A stretch of DNA of 64,000 bases from Rhabdobacter roseus. Lineage in GTDB: Bacteria > Bacteroidota > Bacteroidia > Cytophagales > Spirosomataceae. The DNA lies in contig NZ_JACHGF010000010.1 in the NCBI RefSeq assembly GCF_014202275.1, positions 62,001 through 126,000 on the forward strand, written 5' to 3'. The position numbers and the translations under genes were made by a program. The number at the start of each line of letters is the position of its first letter. Position 1 is the stretch's first letter. The notes below the pieces were generated by a model that saw only the letters and a list, made by a program, of their open reading frames with translations, had not been told where the DNA came from and ran no database searches. Shown one piece after another: positions 34,837-43,097 of the stretch.

Positions 34837-35472
34837 ATGGCAAAAAAACAAAAATACTACGTGGTGTGGCAGGGACGGCAGACGGGCGTCTTCACCGACT
34901 GGAAAGAGTGCGAGGCGCAAATAAAGGGTTTTGAAGATGCGCGCTTCAAGTCGTTCGACTCGCTGAAGGAAGCCGAGGAAGCCATTCACCGCAACTACTG
35001 GGAGTTTGTGGCGAAAAAAGAAGCGGGTACTTCGGCCACCAAGCCCGCGCCCGCCAGCGTGGGGCAGCCCATCCGCGACAGCATTGCCGTCGATGCCGCC
35101 TGGAACACCGCCACCGGCGACATGGAGTACCAGGGCGTGTACCTGCGCACCGGCGAGCGGATTTTCCTGCAAGGGCCTTTCTCTGACGCCACCAACAACA
35201 TCGGGGAGTTTCTGGCCATTGTGCACGGACTGGCCTATTTGCAAAAAAACGGCAGCAACCTGCCCATCTATACCGATTCGCGCACGGCCATGAGCTGGGT
35301 TAAGAAAAAGCACGCCAATACCAAGCTGGTGCTGACGCCCCGCAACAAGCCCGTGTTTGAGTTGATGCAACGGGCCGAGCGCTGGCTGGCCGAGAACAAG
35401 TACTCCAATCAGATCCTGAAGTGGGAAACCGAGTACTGGGGCGAGAATCCGGCGGATTTTGGTCGAAAGTAA
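34837..35472 (+). CDS. rnhA: Ribonuclease H1 with N-terminal hybrid-binding domain
   Basis: 211 residues. The N-terminal ~50 residues are the RHB (viroplasmin-like) hybrid-binding domain: YYVVWQGRQTGVFTDW and the GFEDARFKSFDSLKEAEEA helix. A linker leads to the RNase H fold with catalytic acidics in IAVDAAWN, NNIGEFLAIVHGL and IYTDSRTAMSW. It removes RNA from RNA-DNA hybrids. The stop codon abuts the ATG of the next gene, so they are co-translated. Confidence 0.94.
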   Translation: MAKKQKYYVVWQGRQTGVFTDWKECEAQIKGFEDARFKSFDSLKEAEEAIHRNYWEFVAKKEAGTSATKPAPASVGQPIRDSIAVDAAWNTATGDMEYQGVYLRTGERIFLQGPFSDATNNIGEFLAIVHGLAYLQKNGSNLPIYTDSRTAMSWVKKKHANTKLVLTPRNKPVFELMQRAERWLAENKYSNQILKWETEYWGENPADFGRK

Positions 35473-36213
35473 ATGCCAGCCATGCCCCGCCGTACCTACT
35501 TCCAGTTCAAGCAATTTACCGTGCAGCAAGAGCGCTGCGCCATGAAGGTATGCACCGACGCCTGCGTGCTGGGGGCCTGGGCGGAGGTAGGTACCTCAAG
35601 TACCCCCAGCCGAGTGCTGGACATCGGTACCGGCACGGGCCTGCTGGCGCTGATGGCCGCCCAGCGCAACCCGGCCGCCCACATCGACGCCGTGGAGCTC
35701 AACGCCGAGGCCGCTGAGCAAGCCCGTGCCAACGTCGCCGCAAGTCCCTTTGCGGCGCGCATCCGCGTGGTGCAGGTACCTATCCAGGCGTTTGTCGCCG
35801 AAGTACCCTACGATTTTATCCTTACCAATCCGCCCTTTTACCAGTCCGACCTGCGCTCGCCCGACGCCGCCGTTAACCAGGCGCACCACGCTACGAGCCT
35901 GACTTTTACGGAACTCCTGACGGCCGTGGAGCGGTTATTAACCCAGGCAGGTACCTGGAGCGTGTTGCTCCCCGTGGCCGAAAGTGAGCAGCTCCAACGC
36001 CAGGCCGAGGCCACCGGCTGGGTACTGACCCGGCAGCTGACGCTGGCCCACCAGCCCGGTCAGGTACCTTTCCGGCGGCTGGGTACCTACCGGCGGCGGG
36101 GTACTTTTGAAGGTACCTTGGAGAAACAGGCGTTGTGCGTCTACGAAGCCGACGGAAGTACCTTCAACGCGGCGTTTAGGTACCTGCTGCGGGATTTTTA
36201 CCTGCCATTTTAA
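35473..36213 (+). CDS. trmN6: tRNA1(Val) (adenine(37)-N6)-methyltransferase-like
   Basis: 246 residues. Class I SAM methyltransferase of the YfiC/TrmN6 type: RRTYFQFKQFTVQQERCAMKV (N-terminal signature), VLDIGTGTGLLALM (SAM motif I), and the NPPF catalytic motif in FILTNPPFYQSD. ATG 35473 abuts the RNase H stop; ATG 35482 is an alternative. The gene is a showcase of the genome motif: 14 GTAC-centred words in 741 bp, read in different codon phases (Gly-Thr, Val-Pro, Ser-Thr, Tyr-Leu). Confidence 0.93.
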   Translation: MPAMPRRTYFQFKQFTVQQERCAMKVCTDACVLGAWAEVGTSSTPSRVLDIGTGTGLLALMAAQRNPAAHIDAVELNAEAAEQARANVAASPFAARIRVVQVPIQAFVAEVPYDFILTNPPFYQSDLRSPDAAVNQAHHATSLTFTELLTAVERLLTQAGTWSVLLPVAESEQLQRQAEATGWVLTRQLTLAHQPGQVPFRRLGTYRRRGTFEGTLEKQALCVYEADGSTFNAAFRYLLRDFYLPF

Positions 36214-36260
36214 AAAATAAAAAGACGACCTTTGGGCTTTCGTCCCGAACGAACTGAGCT

Positions 36261-37283
36261 ATGACCGATCCCATCCTACAGATTTCCGTAGTTATTCCTC
36301 TTTATAACGAAGAAGAATCCTTGCCCGAGCTCCACGACTGGATCGTGCGGGTGATGGAGGAGCACCGCTTTACCTACGAAATCCTGTTCATGGACGACGG
36401 CAGCCGCGACGGCTCCTGGGGTGTCATCAGCGAGCTGGCGGCGCAGAATCCCGCCGTGCGCGGCGTGCGCTTCACGCGCAACTACGGCAAAACCGCCGCC
36501 CTCCAGACCGGCTTCCAACTCGTGAAGGGTAAGGTCGTGATCACGATGGATGCCGACCTGCAAGACAGCCCCGACGAAATCCCGGCGTTGTACCGCCTGA
36601 TCACCGAGGAGCGCTACGACCTGGTGTCGGGCTGGAAGCAGAAGCGCTACGACCCCATCAGTAAAACCCTTCCCACTAAGCTCTTCAACGCCGCCACGCG
36701 CTGGATCTCCGACGTACACCTGCACGACTTCAACTGCGGCCTGAAGGCCTACCGGCAGGAGGTGGTCAAGAATATCACGATCTACGGCGAAATGCACCGC
36801 TACATTCCGGTTATTGCGAAGTGGAACGGCTTCGGGCGCATCGGCGAGAAAGTGGTGCAGCACCAGGCCCGCAAGTACGGCCAAACGAAGTTTGGCCTGG
36901 AGCGCTTCATCTACGGTTTTCTGGACCTACTTTCCATTGCGTTTGTGAACAAATTTGGCCGACGGCCCATGCACTTTTTTGGGAGCCTGGGTACCTTGAT
37001 GTTCTTCCTGGGCTCGCTGCTGGCCATGTACCTGCTGGGCGAAAAAATCTACAACATCTACACGCACCAGCCCTACCGCAACGCCACCGACAACCCGCTT
37101 TTCTTCCTGGCGCTCACGGTGATCGTGGTGGGGTCGCAACTCTTTCTGGGTGGCTTCCTGGGTGAGCTCCTGGTGAAACAATCCATGACCAAGTCCAACG
37201 ACTACCTCATCAGCGAAGTGATCCGGTCGGACGAGCGGACGCAGGAGGTACTTTCGGTACCGGCGCGGCGAGCGAGGCTGTGA
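36261..37283 (+). CDS. Membrane glycosyltransferase family 2 (DPM1/ArnC-like)
   Basis: 340 residues. GT-A domain with SVVIPLYNEEESLPEL, the MDDGSRDGSW acidic motif and the MDADLQDSPDE DxD motif; FNCGLKAYRQEV and EMHRYIPV complete the polyprenyl-phosphate-glycosyltransferase pattern. Two membrane helices follow (about 240-265 and 280-305). Likely transfers a sugar to undecaprenyl phosphate at the inner membrane. Last plus-strand gene before the oppositely oriented stressosome operon. Confidence 0.92.
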   Translation: MTDPILQISVVIPLYNEEESLPELHDWIVRVMEEHRFTYEILFMDDGSRDGSWGVISELAAQNPAVRGVRFTRNYGKTAALQTGFQLVKGKVVITMDADLQDSPDEIPALYRLITEERYDLVSGWKQKRYDPISKTLPTKLFNAATRWISDVHLHDFNCGLKAYRQEVVKNITIYGEMHRYIPVIAKWNGFGRIGEKVVQHQARKYGQTKFGLERFIYGFLDLLSIAFVNKFGRRPMHFFGSLGTLMFFLGSLLAMYLLGEKIYNIYTHQPYRNATDNPLFFLALTVIVVGSQLFLGGFLGELLVKQSMTKSNDYLISEVIRSDERTQEVLSVPARRARL

Positions 37284-37448
37284 CGTAGTGGGGTAGGTGC
37301 GGCGATCGAAAGGACTTATTTAACCTCTTTTGCCTACTTACGGTTTTTTTCTAAGGCTAATCTTGAATGAAGTACCCTACCGTGTACCCTGTGGTACGCA
37401 ACACCCATCGCTATGCGGTACGGCAAGCGCAAACCGTTAGCGTTAAAA

Positions 37449-39104
37449 TCATTTTGTCGGTAAATACAGGGTAAAGTTAGAACCGCTCCCTGGGCTGCTT
37501 TTGGCGGTAATACTACCGCCGTGCAGTTCTACAATCTTCCTACAAATCGACAAGCCAATCCCCGTGCCATTAAACTCCGATTGTAAATGAAGGCGTTGAA
37601 AAACTTCAAAAATCATTTCGGTATACTGCGGTTCAAAGCCAATACCATTGTCAATAACCTGGATGCATAGCCATTGCCGGTTGTCGGCTAGTTTTAGCTG
37701 CTTAGCCTGTTGGCTTGTTAAAACGTCGGCAAGCACGACAACGACCGGCTTGACTCCGTCGGAGGTGAACTTAATGGCGTTGGCAAGCAAATTTTGAAAT
37801 AACAAAAGCAGCTGTAAAGCATTCCCGGTGATGGTATAAGAATCAGTTGCCGTAATGGTCGCCCCCTTTTCCTGGATCAAATATTCAAGGTTTGCCGTGG
37901 CAAGCTGGACGATTTTAGAAAGTTCAACTTTTTCATTCAACAGGACGGGCCCTGAATTTAGCCTGGCGTAAGTCAGCAAGTCTTTGACCAACGACTGCAT
38001 TCTTTCGGCCGAATTTTTCAGCCGCTCGAGTAAATTCTGAGCATCTACGGGAATGTGCGTATCGTATTTGTCAATGATGATGTCGGCCAATATCTTTATT
38101 TTACGAACCGGTTCCTGTAGGTCATGGGAAGCCACATAGGCATACCGTGCCAGCTCATGGTTGCTGCGGTTGAGCTCATGAATGGTATCATCGAGCTGCT
38201 TTTGGCGGCTTTCCATGATTTCTTTCACGTGCCTTAGCTCCTGGTTGTCCTTTAAAGCCTGGTCAACGACCTTCTGCGCGTGGATGTTAACGATAAATCC
38301 AAACCACTGCATCAAGTTGCCCGCACTATCCAGCTGTGGCGTCAGGGAGAGCAAATGCCATACTCCGCCCGCAGCGGAGGAAAGCTTTACTTCCAACTGA
38401 AAAAACGCTTTTTTTTCAAGCTTTACCTTGAGGTAGTTAATGTCTACATCCAGATGGTAGTCCTGAATCCAATAAAACCAGTTTGTGCCTTTAAGAGCGG
38501 GCAGAGACTTTCCTATGAAGTCCAGAAACGACTGATTGGCATACAGCATTTGATGGTCCGCGGCCAGCGTAAACATCATTAAAGGCAGGGAATTCGTAAG
38601 CTCCTGGTACTGGTTCTCGCTTTCAACCAGGCTATCGGCGAGTTGCTGTAGCTCCGTATTTTTACGCCTAACCTCCTCGTAGGGCGAAATGGCCTGGGAG
38701 GCATTAAATTCCTGCTTGCACTTATTGATCAGGGCCGGACTTAAAACCGCGGTTTTAGGCAGCTCACAGCTGATCGAAACGGAGGTACCCGATATATCAA
38801 AATGGCTTACAAGTTTTCGGGCATACCGAAAGTTTTCGTTGGATATATTCAGCCTGCTCAAAGAGGGGCTGTTAATGCTGGCACAAATAACCGCTTGATT
38901 TTCTTTTGATTTAGTGAGTGCCAAGCTCAATATGGAATTCGTTCTTTGCTCAATCATGAAGCGAGCCACCTCAGACACGGCGGTTGCAAAACTGGTTTGG
39001 GCGACCAGCCCCAGCCCGCATAGTTCGCCCAGATGCATGGACCTTCGGTGGGCCAGGACTAAATCCAGGTCGTTTTCCAGGTTAAAAACGATTATTTCCT
39101 TCAT
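37449..39104 (-). CDS. PAS-domain sensor histidine kinase with degenerate RsbT-like N-domain
   Basis: 551 residues. Residues 1-115 align by eye to the neighbouring RsbT proteins (DLDLVLAHRRSMHLGELCGLG, TSFATAVSEVARFM) but have lost the ATP-binding Asn and the DxGPG box. A coiled linker and a PAS domain (about 165-285) follow, then the HisKA box (YVASHDLQEPVRKI, phospho-His near residue 330) and HATPase boxes NLLANAIKF, DNGIGFEP and GTGIGLSICRKIVE. It is cytoplasmic, with no membrane helix. Last gene of the stressosome operon, 7 bp after the fusion gene. No response regulator is adjacent, so its partner is elsewhere. Confidence 0.9.
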   Translation of the reverse strand: MKEIIVFNLENDLDLVLAHRRSMHLGELCGLGLVAQTSFATAVSEVARFMIEQRTNSILSLALTKSKENQAVICASINSPSLSRLNISNENFRYARKLVSHFDISGTSVSISCELPKTAVLSPALINKCKQEFNASQAISPYEEVRRKNTELQQLADSLVESENQYQELTNSLPLMMFTLAADHQMLYANQSFLDFIGKSLPALKGTNWFYWIQDYHLDVDINYLKVKLEKKAFFQLEVKLSSAAGGVWHLLSLTPQLDSAGNLMQWFGFIVNIHAQKVVDQALKDNQELRHVKEIMESRQKQLDDTIHELNRSNHELARYAYVASHDLQEPVRKIKILADIIIDKYDTHIPVDAQNLLERLKNSAERMQSLVKDLLTYARLNSGPVLLNEKVELSKIVQLATANLEYLIQEKGATITATDSYTITGNALQLLLLFQNLLANAIKFTSDGVKPVVVVLADVLTSQQAKQLKLADNRQWLCIQVIDNGIGFEPQYTEMIFEVFQRLHLQSEFNGTGIGLSICRKIVELHGGSITAKSSPGSGSNFTLYLPTK

Positions 39105-39111
39105 GGATTCT

Positions 39112-40122
39112 TCAATTAACTTTTACAACAACCACGGACATATCATCGGAATGGCGGGCATAGTCTTTATAAATAACGGCGGCCAGAATTGACAGGTCAT
39201 ACTTGAAAACAGCCGCATGTTTATTGGTTTCCCACCGGGTTGAGATCCCGTCCGAGCACAGCACCAGGTAGCTCCCGGTCTCGTTCACGATCGTTTGGGA
39301 TTGAAGCCTGCCCGAAATGTTAATGCCCAGGATCCCGTTGAAGGGCATGTGGGTTTTTGCGGTTAAGGCATTGCAAAGCCGGGTGGAAATATTGCCTACG
39401 CCGCATATCCTCCAGGTTTTATGAAGGAGATCATAAACCGCTACGGTACCAACTAACCCCCGGGTATCTTTCACGTGTTTGTGGATATCCTTGAGAATGT
39501 CGCTGGGGTCATTAAAGGTAGATTTTCGGAAGGCTTCACACGCCCGTTGCGCAGCAAGGTTTGCCAGGGGGCCATGTCCAAGTCCGTCAGCCAGCATTAC
39601 TTTAAGAAAATAAGGGTTGGCCTTCCACGCGTAGGCGTCGCCGCATACTTTTTCACCGGGCTTGCGCAAAACAACGGGATAAATACCCACGCTGGCTGGC
39701 GGGCTTTGTGAAACCGGTTGTGAAAAAATTCGGGATAAAAGCACCGTTCCCCAGCCTTTTAACGAATAGAGCTGAAACTGGTCGGAAAGTCTTTTGATGG
39801 AGCCCAGGCCATGGCCCAGGGTCCCGGTTGTAGACACGCCGTCTTCGATCATCCGGGCCGGGTCGGCCATGCCAGGCCCTTTATCAATGCTAAGGATTTC
39901 TATTCCTTTATTTGCATTTTCATATAAGAGCCGGACGACCAGCTCACCGCCACCGGCATGTTTTAGGAGATTAGTCGAAATCTCGGAAATAACCAGCTCC
40001 AGTTCCGCCACCCGTTTTGTGGACAAGCCTACGGGCTCGGCGATCTTGACGATATCTTTTTTTAATATATTCAAATAGCTGCGATCCGTAAGGCTAAAAA
40101 CCACTTGTTGTAGACTATCCAT
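39112..40122 (-). CDS. RsbT-like kinase domain fused to RsbX-like SpoIIE/PP2C phosphatase
   Basis: 336 residues. N-terminal HATPase domain (about 1-135) with SEISTNLLKHAGGGEL (N box), SIDKGPGMADPARM (G1) and TGTLGHGLGSIKRL (G2). The C-terminal ~195 residues are a PP2C/SpoIIE phosphatase with GEKVCGDAY, MLADGLGHGPLAN (metal Asp), LCSDGIS and HSDDMSVVVV. In stressosome systems RsbT phosphorylates RsbR/S and RsbX removes the phosphates; here both activities appear in one chain. Overlaps the rsbT stop by 8 bp. Confidence 0.88.
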   Translation of the reverse strand: MDSLQQVVFSLTDRSYLNILKKDIVKIAEPVGLSTKRVAELELVISEISTNLLKHAGGGELVVRLLYENANKGIEILSIDKGPGMADPARMIEDGVSTTGTLGHGLGSIKRLSDQFQLYSLKGWGTVLLSRIFSQPVSQSPPASVGIYPVVLRKPGEKVCGDAYAWKANPYFLKVMLADGLGHGPLANLAAQRACEAFRKSTFNDPSDILKDIHKHVKDTRGLVGTVAVYDLLHKTWRICGVGNISTRLCNALTAKTHMPFNGILGINISGRLQSQTIVNETGSYLVLCSDGISTRWETNKHAAVFKYDLSILAAVIYKDYARHSDDMSVVVVKVN

Positions 40123-40534
40123 TCTTCCATTTTAACATTTTCACGGTAGTCCCTTGACCGATCGCGCTTTGTATCACAAATTCATTGACCAGGCGCTTTG
40201 CCCCGGGCAGGCCCATGCCCAGGCTCCGGCCCGTAGTGTAGCCGTCTTGCATGGCCTTTTGGATATCGGCAATTCCTGGGCCTTTGTCCTCAAACACCAG
40301 CTGGATACCTTCCTGTTTTCCCTTGGTAACTACCTCTAGCCGCATGGTTCCGCCGCCTCCGTAGATGAGCATATTCCGGGCAATTTCACTCGTAGCTGTG
40401 ATCAGCTTGGTCTGGTTTACGATACCCATACCTATTTTTGCTGCCACCTCCTTTACCCGGTTGCGGCAGTATACCAAATCACGTTCTTGCTGGATAATCA
40501 GGCTTTCTTTAATCAACATCGTCATCATTAGCAT
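40115..40534 (-). CDS. rsbT: RsbT-like serine/threonine kinase of the stressosome
   Basis: 139 residues at most; the N-terminus offers ATGs at 40534, 40528, 40525 and 40519. GHKL ATPase fold: ATSEIARNMLIYGGGG (N box), FEDKGPGIADIQKAM (G1) and TTGRSLGMGLPGAKRL (G2). It should phosphorylate RsbS and RsbR and then leave the complex to activate an output. The start overlaps the end of rsbS, indicating coupled translation. No sigma-B operon is present in this phylum, so the output partner differs from Bacillus. Confidence 0.93.
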   Translation of the reverse strand: MLMMTMLIKESLIIQQERDLVYCRNRVKEVAAKIGMGIVNQTKLITATSEIARNMLIYGGGGTMRLEVVTKGKQEGIQLVFEDKGPGIADIQKAMQDGYTTGRSLGMGLPGAKRLVNEFVIQSAIGQGTTVKMLKWKNG

Positions 40535-40901
40535 CGTCTAGGCTGGGCGGCATTCTGGATTCAAGCAGTGCCATTCCTTTTTCCACGTTTAAGGCGGTAT
40601 GCACCCCAGAAAGCGGCAGCCCCAGTTCGATGAGCGTGATCGCCACGGCGGGCTGCATCCCTACCACGACGGTTTCTGCATCCATGATGCTGGACATACC
40701 GGCAATGTTGCCAATGATTTTGCCCATAAACGAATCCACAATAGACAGGGCCGAGATGTCAATAAGTACCCCTTTAGATCCTGTTTTGAATACCATCTGG
40801 ATCAGATCTTCTTCTAAGGTAAGTGCTAGGCGGTCATATAAATCAACCTGGATGGTTACCAGCAAAAACTTTCCCATTTTAAGAATAGGAATTTTCTCCA
40901 T
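40509..40901 (-). CDS. rsbS: Stressosome scaffold RsbS (STAS domain)
   Basis: 130 residues, a single STAS domain: IPILKMGKFLLVTIQVDLYDRLALTL, then GVLIDISALSIVDSFMGKIIGNIA, in which the Ser of VDSFMGK matches the RsbT-phosphorylated Ser59, and MDAETVVVGMQPAVAITLIELGL. A highly acidic tail (DDANDDDVD) is unusual. Forms the core of the stressosome with RsbR. Sits 20 bp after rsbR. Confidence 0.94.
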   Translation of the reverse strand: MEKIPILKMGKFLLVTIQVDLYDRLALTLEEDLIQMVFKTGSKGVLIDISALSIVDSFMGKIIGNIAGMSSIMDAETVVVGMQPAVAITLIELGLPLSGVHTALNVEKGMALLESRMPPSLDDANDDDVD

Positions 40902-40921
40902 AGTGTCAGAGCTTATTCTTA

Positions 40922-41785
40922 TTAGTTAAGTTTTTCTCTTTGCGTACGCCTTACTTCCAACTGCAAGCTATTGAAGGCAAATTTAAGCGCGCTTTCCAGG
41001 GTGGCTTTTGTGATCATCTGCGATAGGTCGATCCCCAGGTGGACAACCGTTTGGGCTATTTCGGGCCGGATGCCGCTGATGATACATTCTGCGCCCATCA
41101 GCCGGGTTGCATTCACAGTTTTTATCAAATGCTGGGCCACCAGCGAATCCACCGCCGGTACCCCTGAAATATCCAGAATCGCTATGCTACTGCCCGTATC
41201 GACAATGCCCTGCAAAAGGTTTTCCATGACCACCTGCGTGCGGGCACTGTCCAGAGTGCCGATAATGGGCATGGCCAGGATCCCGTTCCAAACCCGTATG
41301 ACGGGCGTAGAAAGTTCGGCCATCTCTTCGGATTGCTGAAAAATCACATCCTCTCTGCCGGTAATGAAGGTTTCAAAACTAAGGATACCTATGTTATCGA
41401 TAAACTTGCTGACCAGGATGCTGTCCTGGTAGAGCTGCTGGGGATTATCGCTGTTTTGCTCGCTGAGTACCTTTAAAAGGGCATCCTTAAGCGTGAAGAT
41501 ATACGTGGCGGTTTCCCGTGGAGAAAATCCTTGCCGTGCTCGGGAAATGGTGAGGCTTGAAATGTAGTCGGTCAAAGCTTCCAACTCTGGCGAAGAAAAA
41601 TCCTGAACGGTATTTTCGTTGAGCGAACCTACTAGTATGTCAACGAATTCCGTTGATTGCGCGCGAAGCTCATCGGCCGTATTATAGTTGTTGGACACTT
41701 CGGTATCCATTTGCTGAACTTGCAGCCAAAGTTGTAAGACCCGGTCTTTCTTTGACCGTAAGATTTCAAAGATAGGTGTTTCCAT
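40922..41785 (-). CDS. rsbR: Stressosome sensor RsbR (N-terminal sensor plus STAS)
   Basis: 287 residues from the ATG complementary to 41783-41785. The N-terminal ~150 residues are helical (RSKKDRVLQLWLQVQQ, RQGFSPRETATYIFTLKDALLKVL), the RsbRD-like RsbR_N form rather than a globin. After a linker the STAS domain reads PIIGTLDSARTQVVMENLLQGIV, IAILDISGVPAVDSLVAQHLIKTV, and GIRPEIAQTVVHLGIDLSQM, the segment carrying a phosphorylatable Thr in RsbRA. First gene of the operon; its input signal is unknown. Confidence 0.92.
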   Translation of the reverse strand: METPIFEILRSKKDRVLQLWLQVQQMDTEVSNNYNTADELRAQSTEFVDILVGSLNENTVQDFSSPELEALTDYISSLTISRARQGFSPRETATYIFTLKDALLKVLSEQNSDNPQQLYQDSILVSKFIDNIGILSFETFITGREDVIFQQSEEMAELSTPVIRVWNGILAMPIIGTLDSARTQVVMENLLQGIVDTGSSIAILDISGVPAVDSLVAQHLIKTVNATRLMGAECIISGIRPEIAQTVVHLGIDLSQMITKATLESALKFAFNSLQLEVRRTQREKLN

Positions 41786-42131
41786 TCGTGCTTTTGGAGA
41801 ATGTAATGAGTAGGAGATATAGAATGCCACCGGCCAGCTCAGGAAAAGGCCGGTTATCGATTTTAATGCAAGGTAGTGATAATAATCTGTTCCGTAATGG
41901 CCGCTTCCGTTGATTCTTTATAGGCGCTCCCCATGCCCGTCATAGACCGGATGTTGCCCTATTGCAGGCAGGGTGCAACCCTGCTACGGTTAATAAGCGT
42001 TGGGCGAATTGGTTAACCGTACCCATTAAACGCCGCTGGCGTTGCCTTTGTTTAGCGGAGACGGCGTCGCCCAGGTTCAAGCTCCACCCGACAACCGTGG
42101 CCACACCACCTAAGCCATCTTTCCAAGTACC
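41786..42131. other. Intergenic region upstream of the stressosome operon
   Basis: About 345 bp. It holds a short hairpin (GCAGGGT / ACCCTGC, 41968-41984) and a GC-rich patch near 42030-42080. The stressosome promoter must lie here on the minus strand; I found no clear -33/-7 pair. No gene seen. Confidence 0.5.
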
Positions 42132-42992
42132 TCACTCGCCCAGTTTCCGCTTGCGGTAGGCTTGCGGGTTCATGCCCACGAGGCTCCGGAACTGTCGGTT
42201 GAAGTACGAAAGGTTATTGAAGCCCGCCTCGAAACAGGCCGCCGTGACCGAGTAGTTGGGCTTTTGGAGTAGCTTGCAGGCGTAGGCCACCCGGATCTCG
42301 TTGAGGTACTTGGTAAAGCTCTTCAGCGTGCGGGTTTTGAAGTACCTGCAAAAGGCCGTTTCGCTCATGGTAGCGACCTGCGCCACGTCCCGGATGCTGA
42401 TCTTCTCGGCAAAGTGCGTATAGAGGTACTGGTTGATGCGCCACATCCGCTCCTCGTCGCGGCTGAAGTCGAAGTAGTAGTCCTGGTTGGTGAGGTACTT
42501 GTAGTGCTCGGTTTCGGCCAGTTGCAGCAGTACCTCCAGCAGCGTCAGGAGCTTGCGCGAGTCCGGCTGGGGCGGCATCTGGCCCAGCCGCGCAAGTACC
42601 TCCCCGGCCCCCGTAAACTGAAGTCCGCGCCGGGCGCGGGCAAAAAGTCCGTTGAGCGCCTGGACTTCGGGTTTTTGCAAAAAATCTTTCCCCAAAAAAT
42701 CCTCCGTAAACTGAATGATCAGCCCCAGTGGCCGGGCTTCGGGAGCGGCCTGGCGGTACTCTGGGTTGGGTTGCAACACGTGCGGAAAGTTGGCTCCCAG
42801 CAGCACCAGATCGCCCGCCTCAAACTCCCGGAAGCCGTCGCCGATCACGCCGTTGGTTTTGCCTTCGATGAAGTAAATCAGCTCCAGCTCGGGGTGGTAG
42901 TGCCAGCGCGTACTGAGGTCGAAGGGCTCCCACTTAAAGACAAACGAGCGGTTGGCTTGCGGATGAATGAGGCGGTAGCTGGGAAGCGACAT
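42132..42992 (-). CDS. AraC family transcriptional regulator, cupin type
   Basis: 286 residues. N-terminal cupin (about 15-100: RWHYHPELELIYFIEGKTNGVIGDG, FEAGDLVLLGANFPHVL), then a helical linker and two C-terminal helix-turn-helix units (ISIRDVAQVATMSETAFCRYFKT and SVTAACFEAGFNNLSYFNRQF). This is the sugar-responsive AraC layout. It is divergent from the putative apiose operon with about 105 bp between, and an inverted repeat lies in that gap, so it is the likely local regulator. Confidence 0.93.
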   Translation of the reverse strand: MSLPSYRLIHPQANRSFVFKWEPFDLSTRWHYHPELELIYFIEGKTNGVIGDGFREFEAGDLVLLGANFPHVLQPNPEYRQAAPEARPLGLIIQFTEDFLGKDFLQKPEVQALNGLFARARRGLQFTGAGEVLARLGQMPPQPDSRKLLTLLEVLLQLAETEHYKYLTNQDYYFDFSRDEERMWRINQYLYTHFAEKISIRDVAQVATMSETAFCRYFKTRTLKSFTKYLNEIRVAYACKLLQKPNYSVTAACFEAGFNNLSYFNRQFRSLVGMNPQAYRKRKLGE

Positions 42993-43003
42993 CAGGTAGT
43001 ATA

Positions 43004-43050
43004 TTGACGTACTTGGACGATTTTTTTCAATTGATGCTAAAATACGTCAA
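43004..43050. promoter_or_regulatory. Inverted TTGACGTA repeat, candidate AraC-type operator
   Basis: TTGACGTA at 43004-43011 and its complement TACGTCAA at 43043-43050, centres 39 bp apart, in the gap between the divergent AraC gene and the apiose operon. Position and symmetry fit a regulator-binding pair. Not matched to a known site. Confidence 0.45.
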
Positions 43051-43097
43051 CTATTCGGCAATCCAGTGAAAATGAATTTTCTTTTTTTACCGAACAT

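Noticed and set aside
41968-42110. Third copy of the two-hairpin repeat near the stressosome promoter
   Set aside because: Only a short 'AGCGGAGAC' similarity is present; neither stem is conserved.
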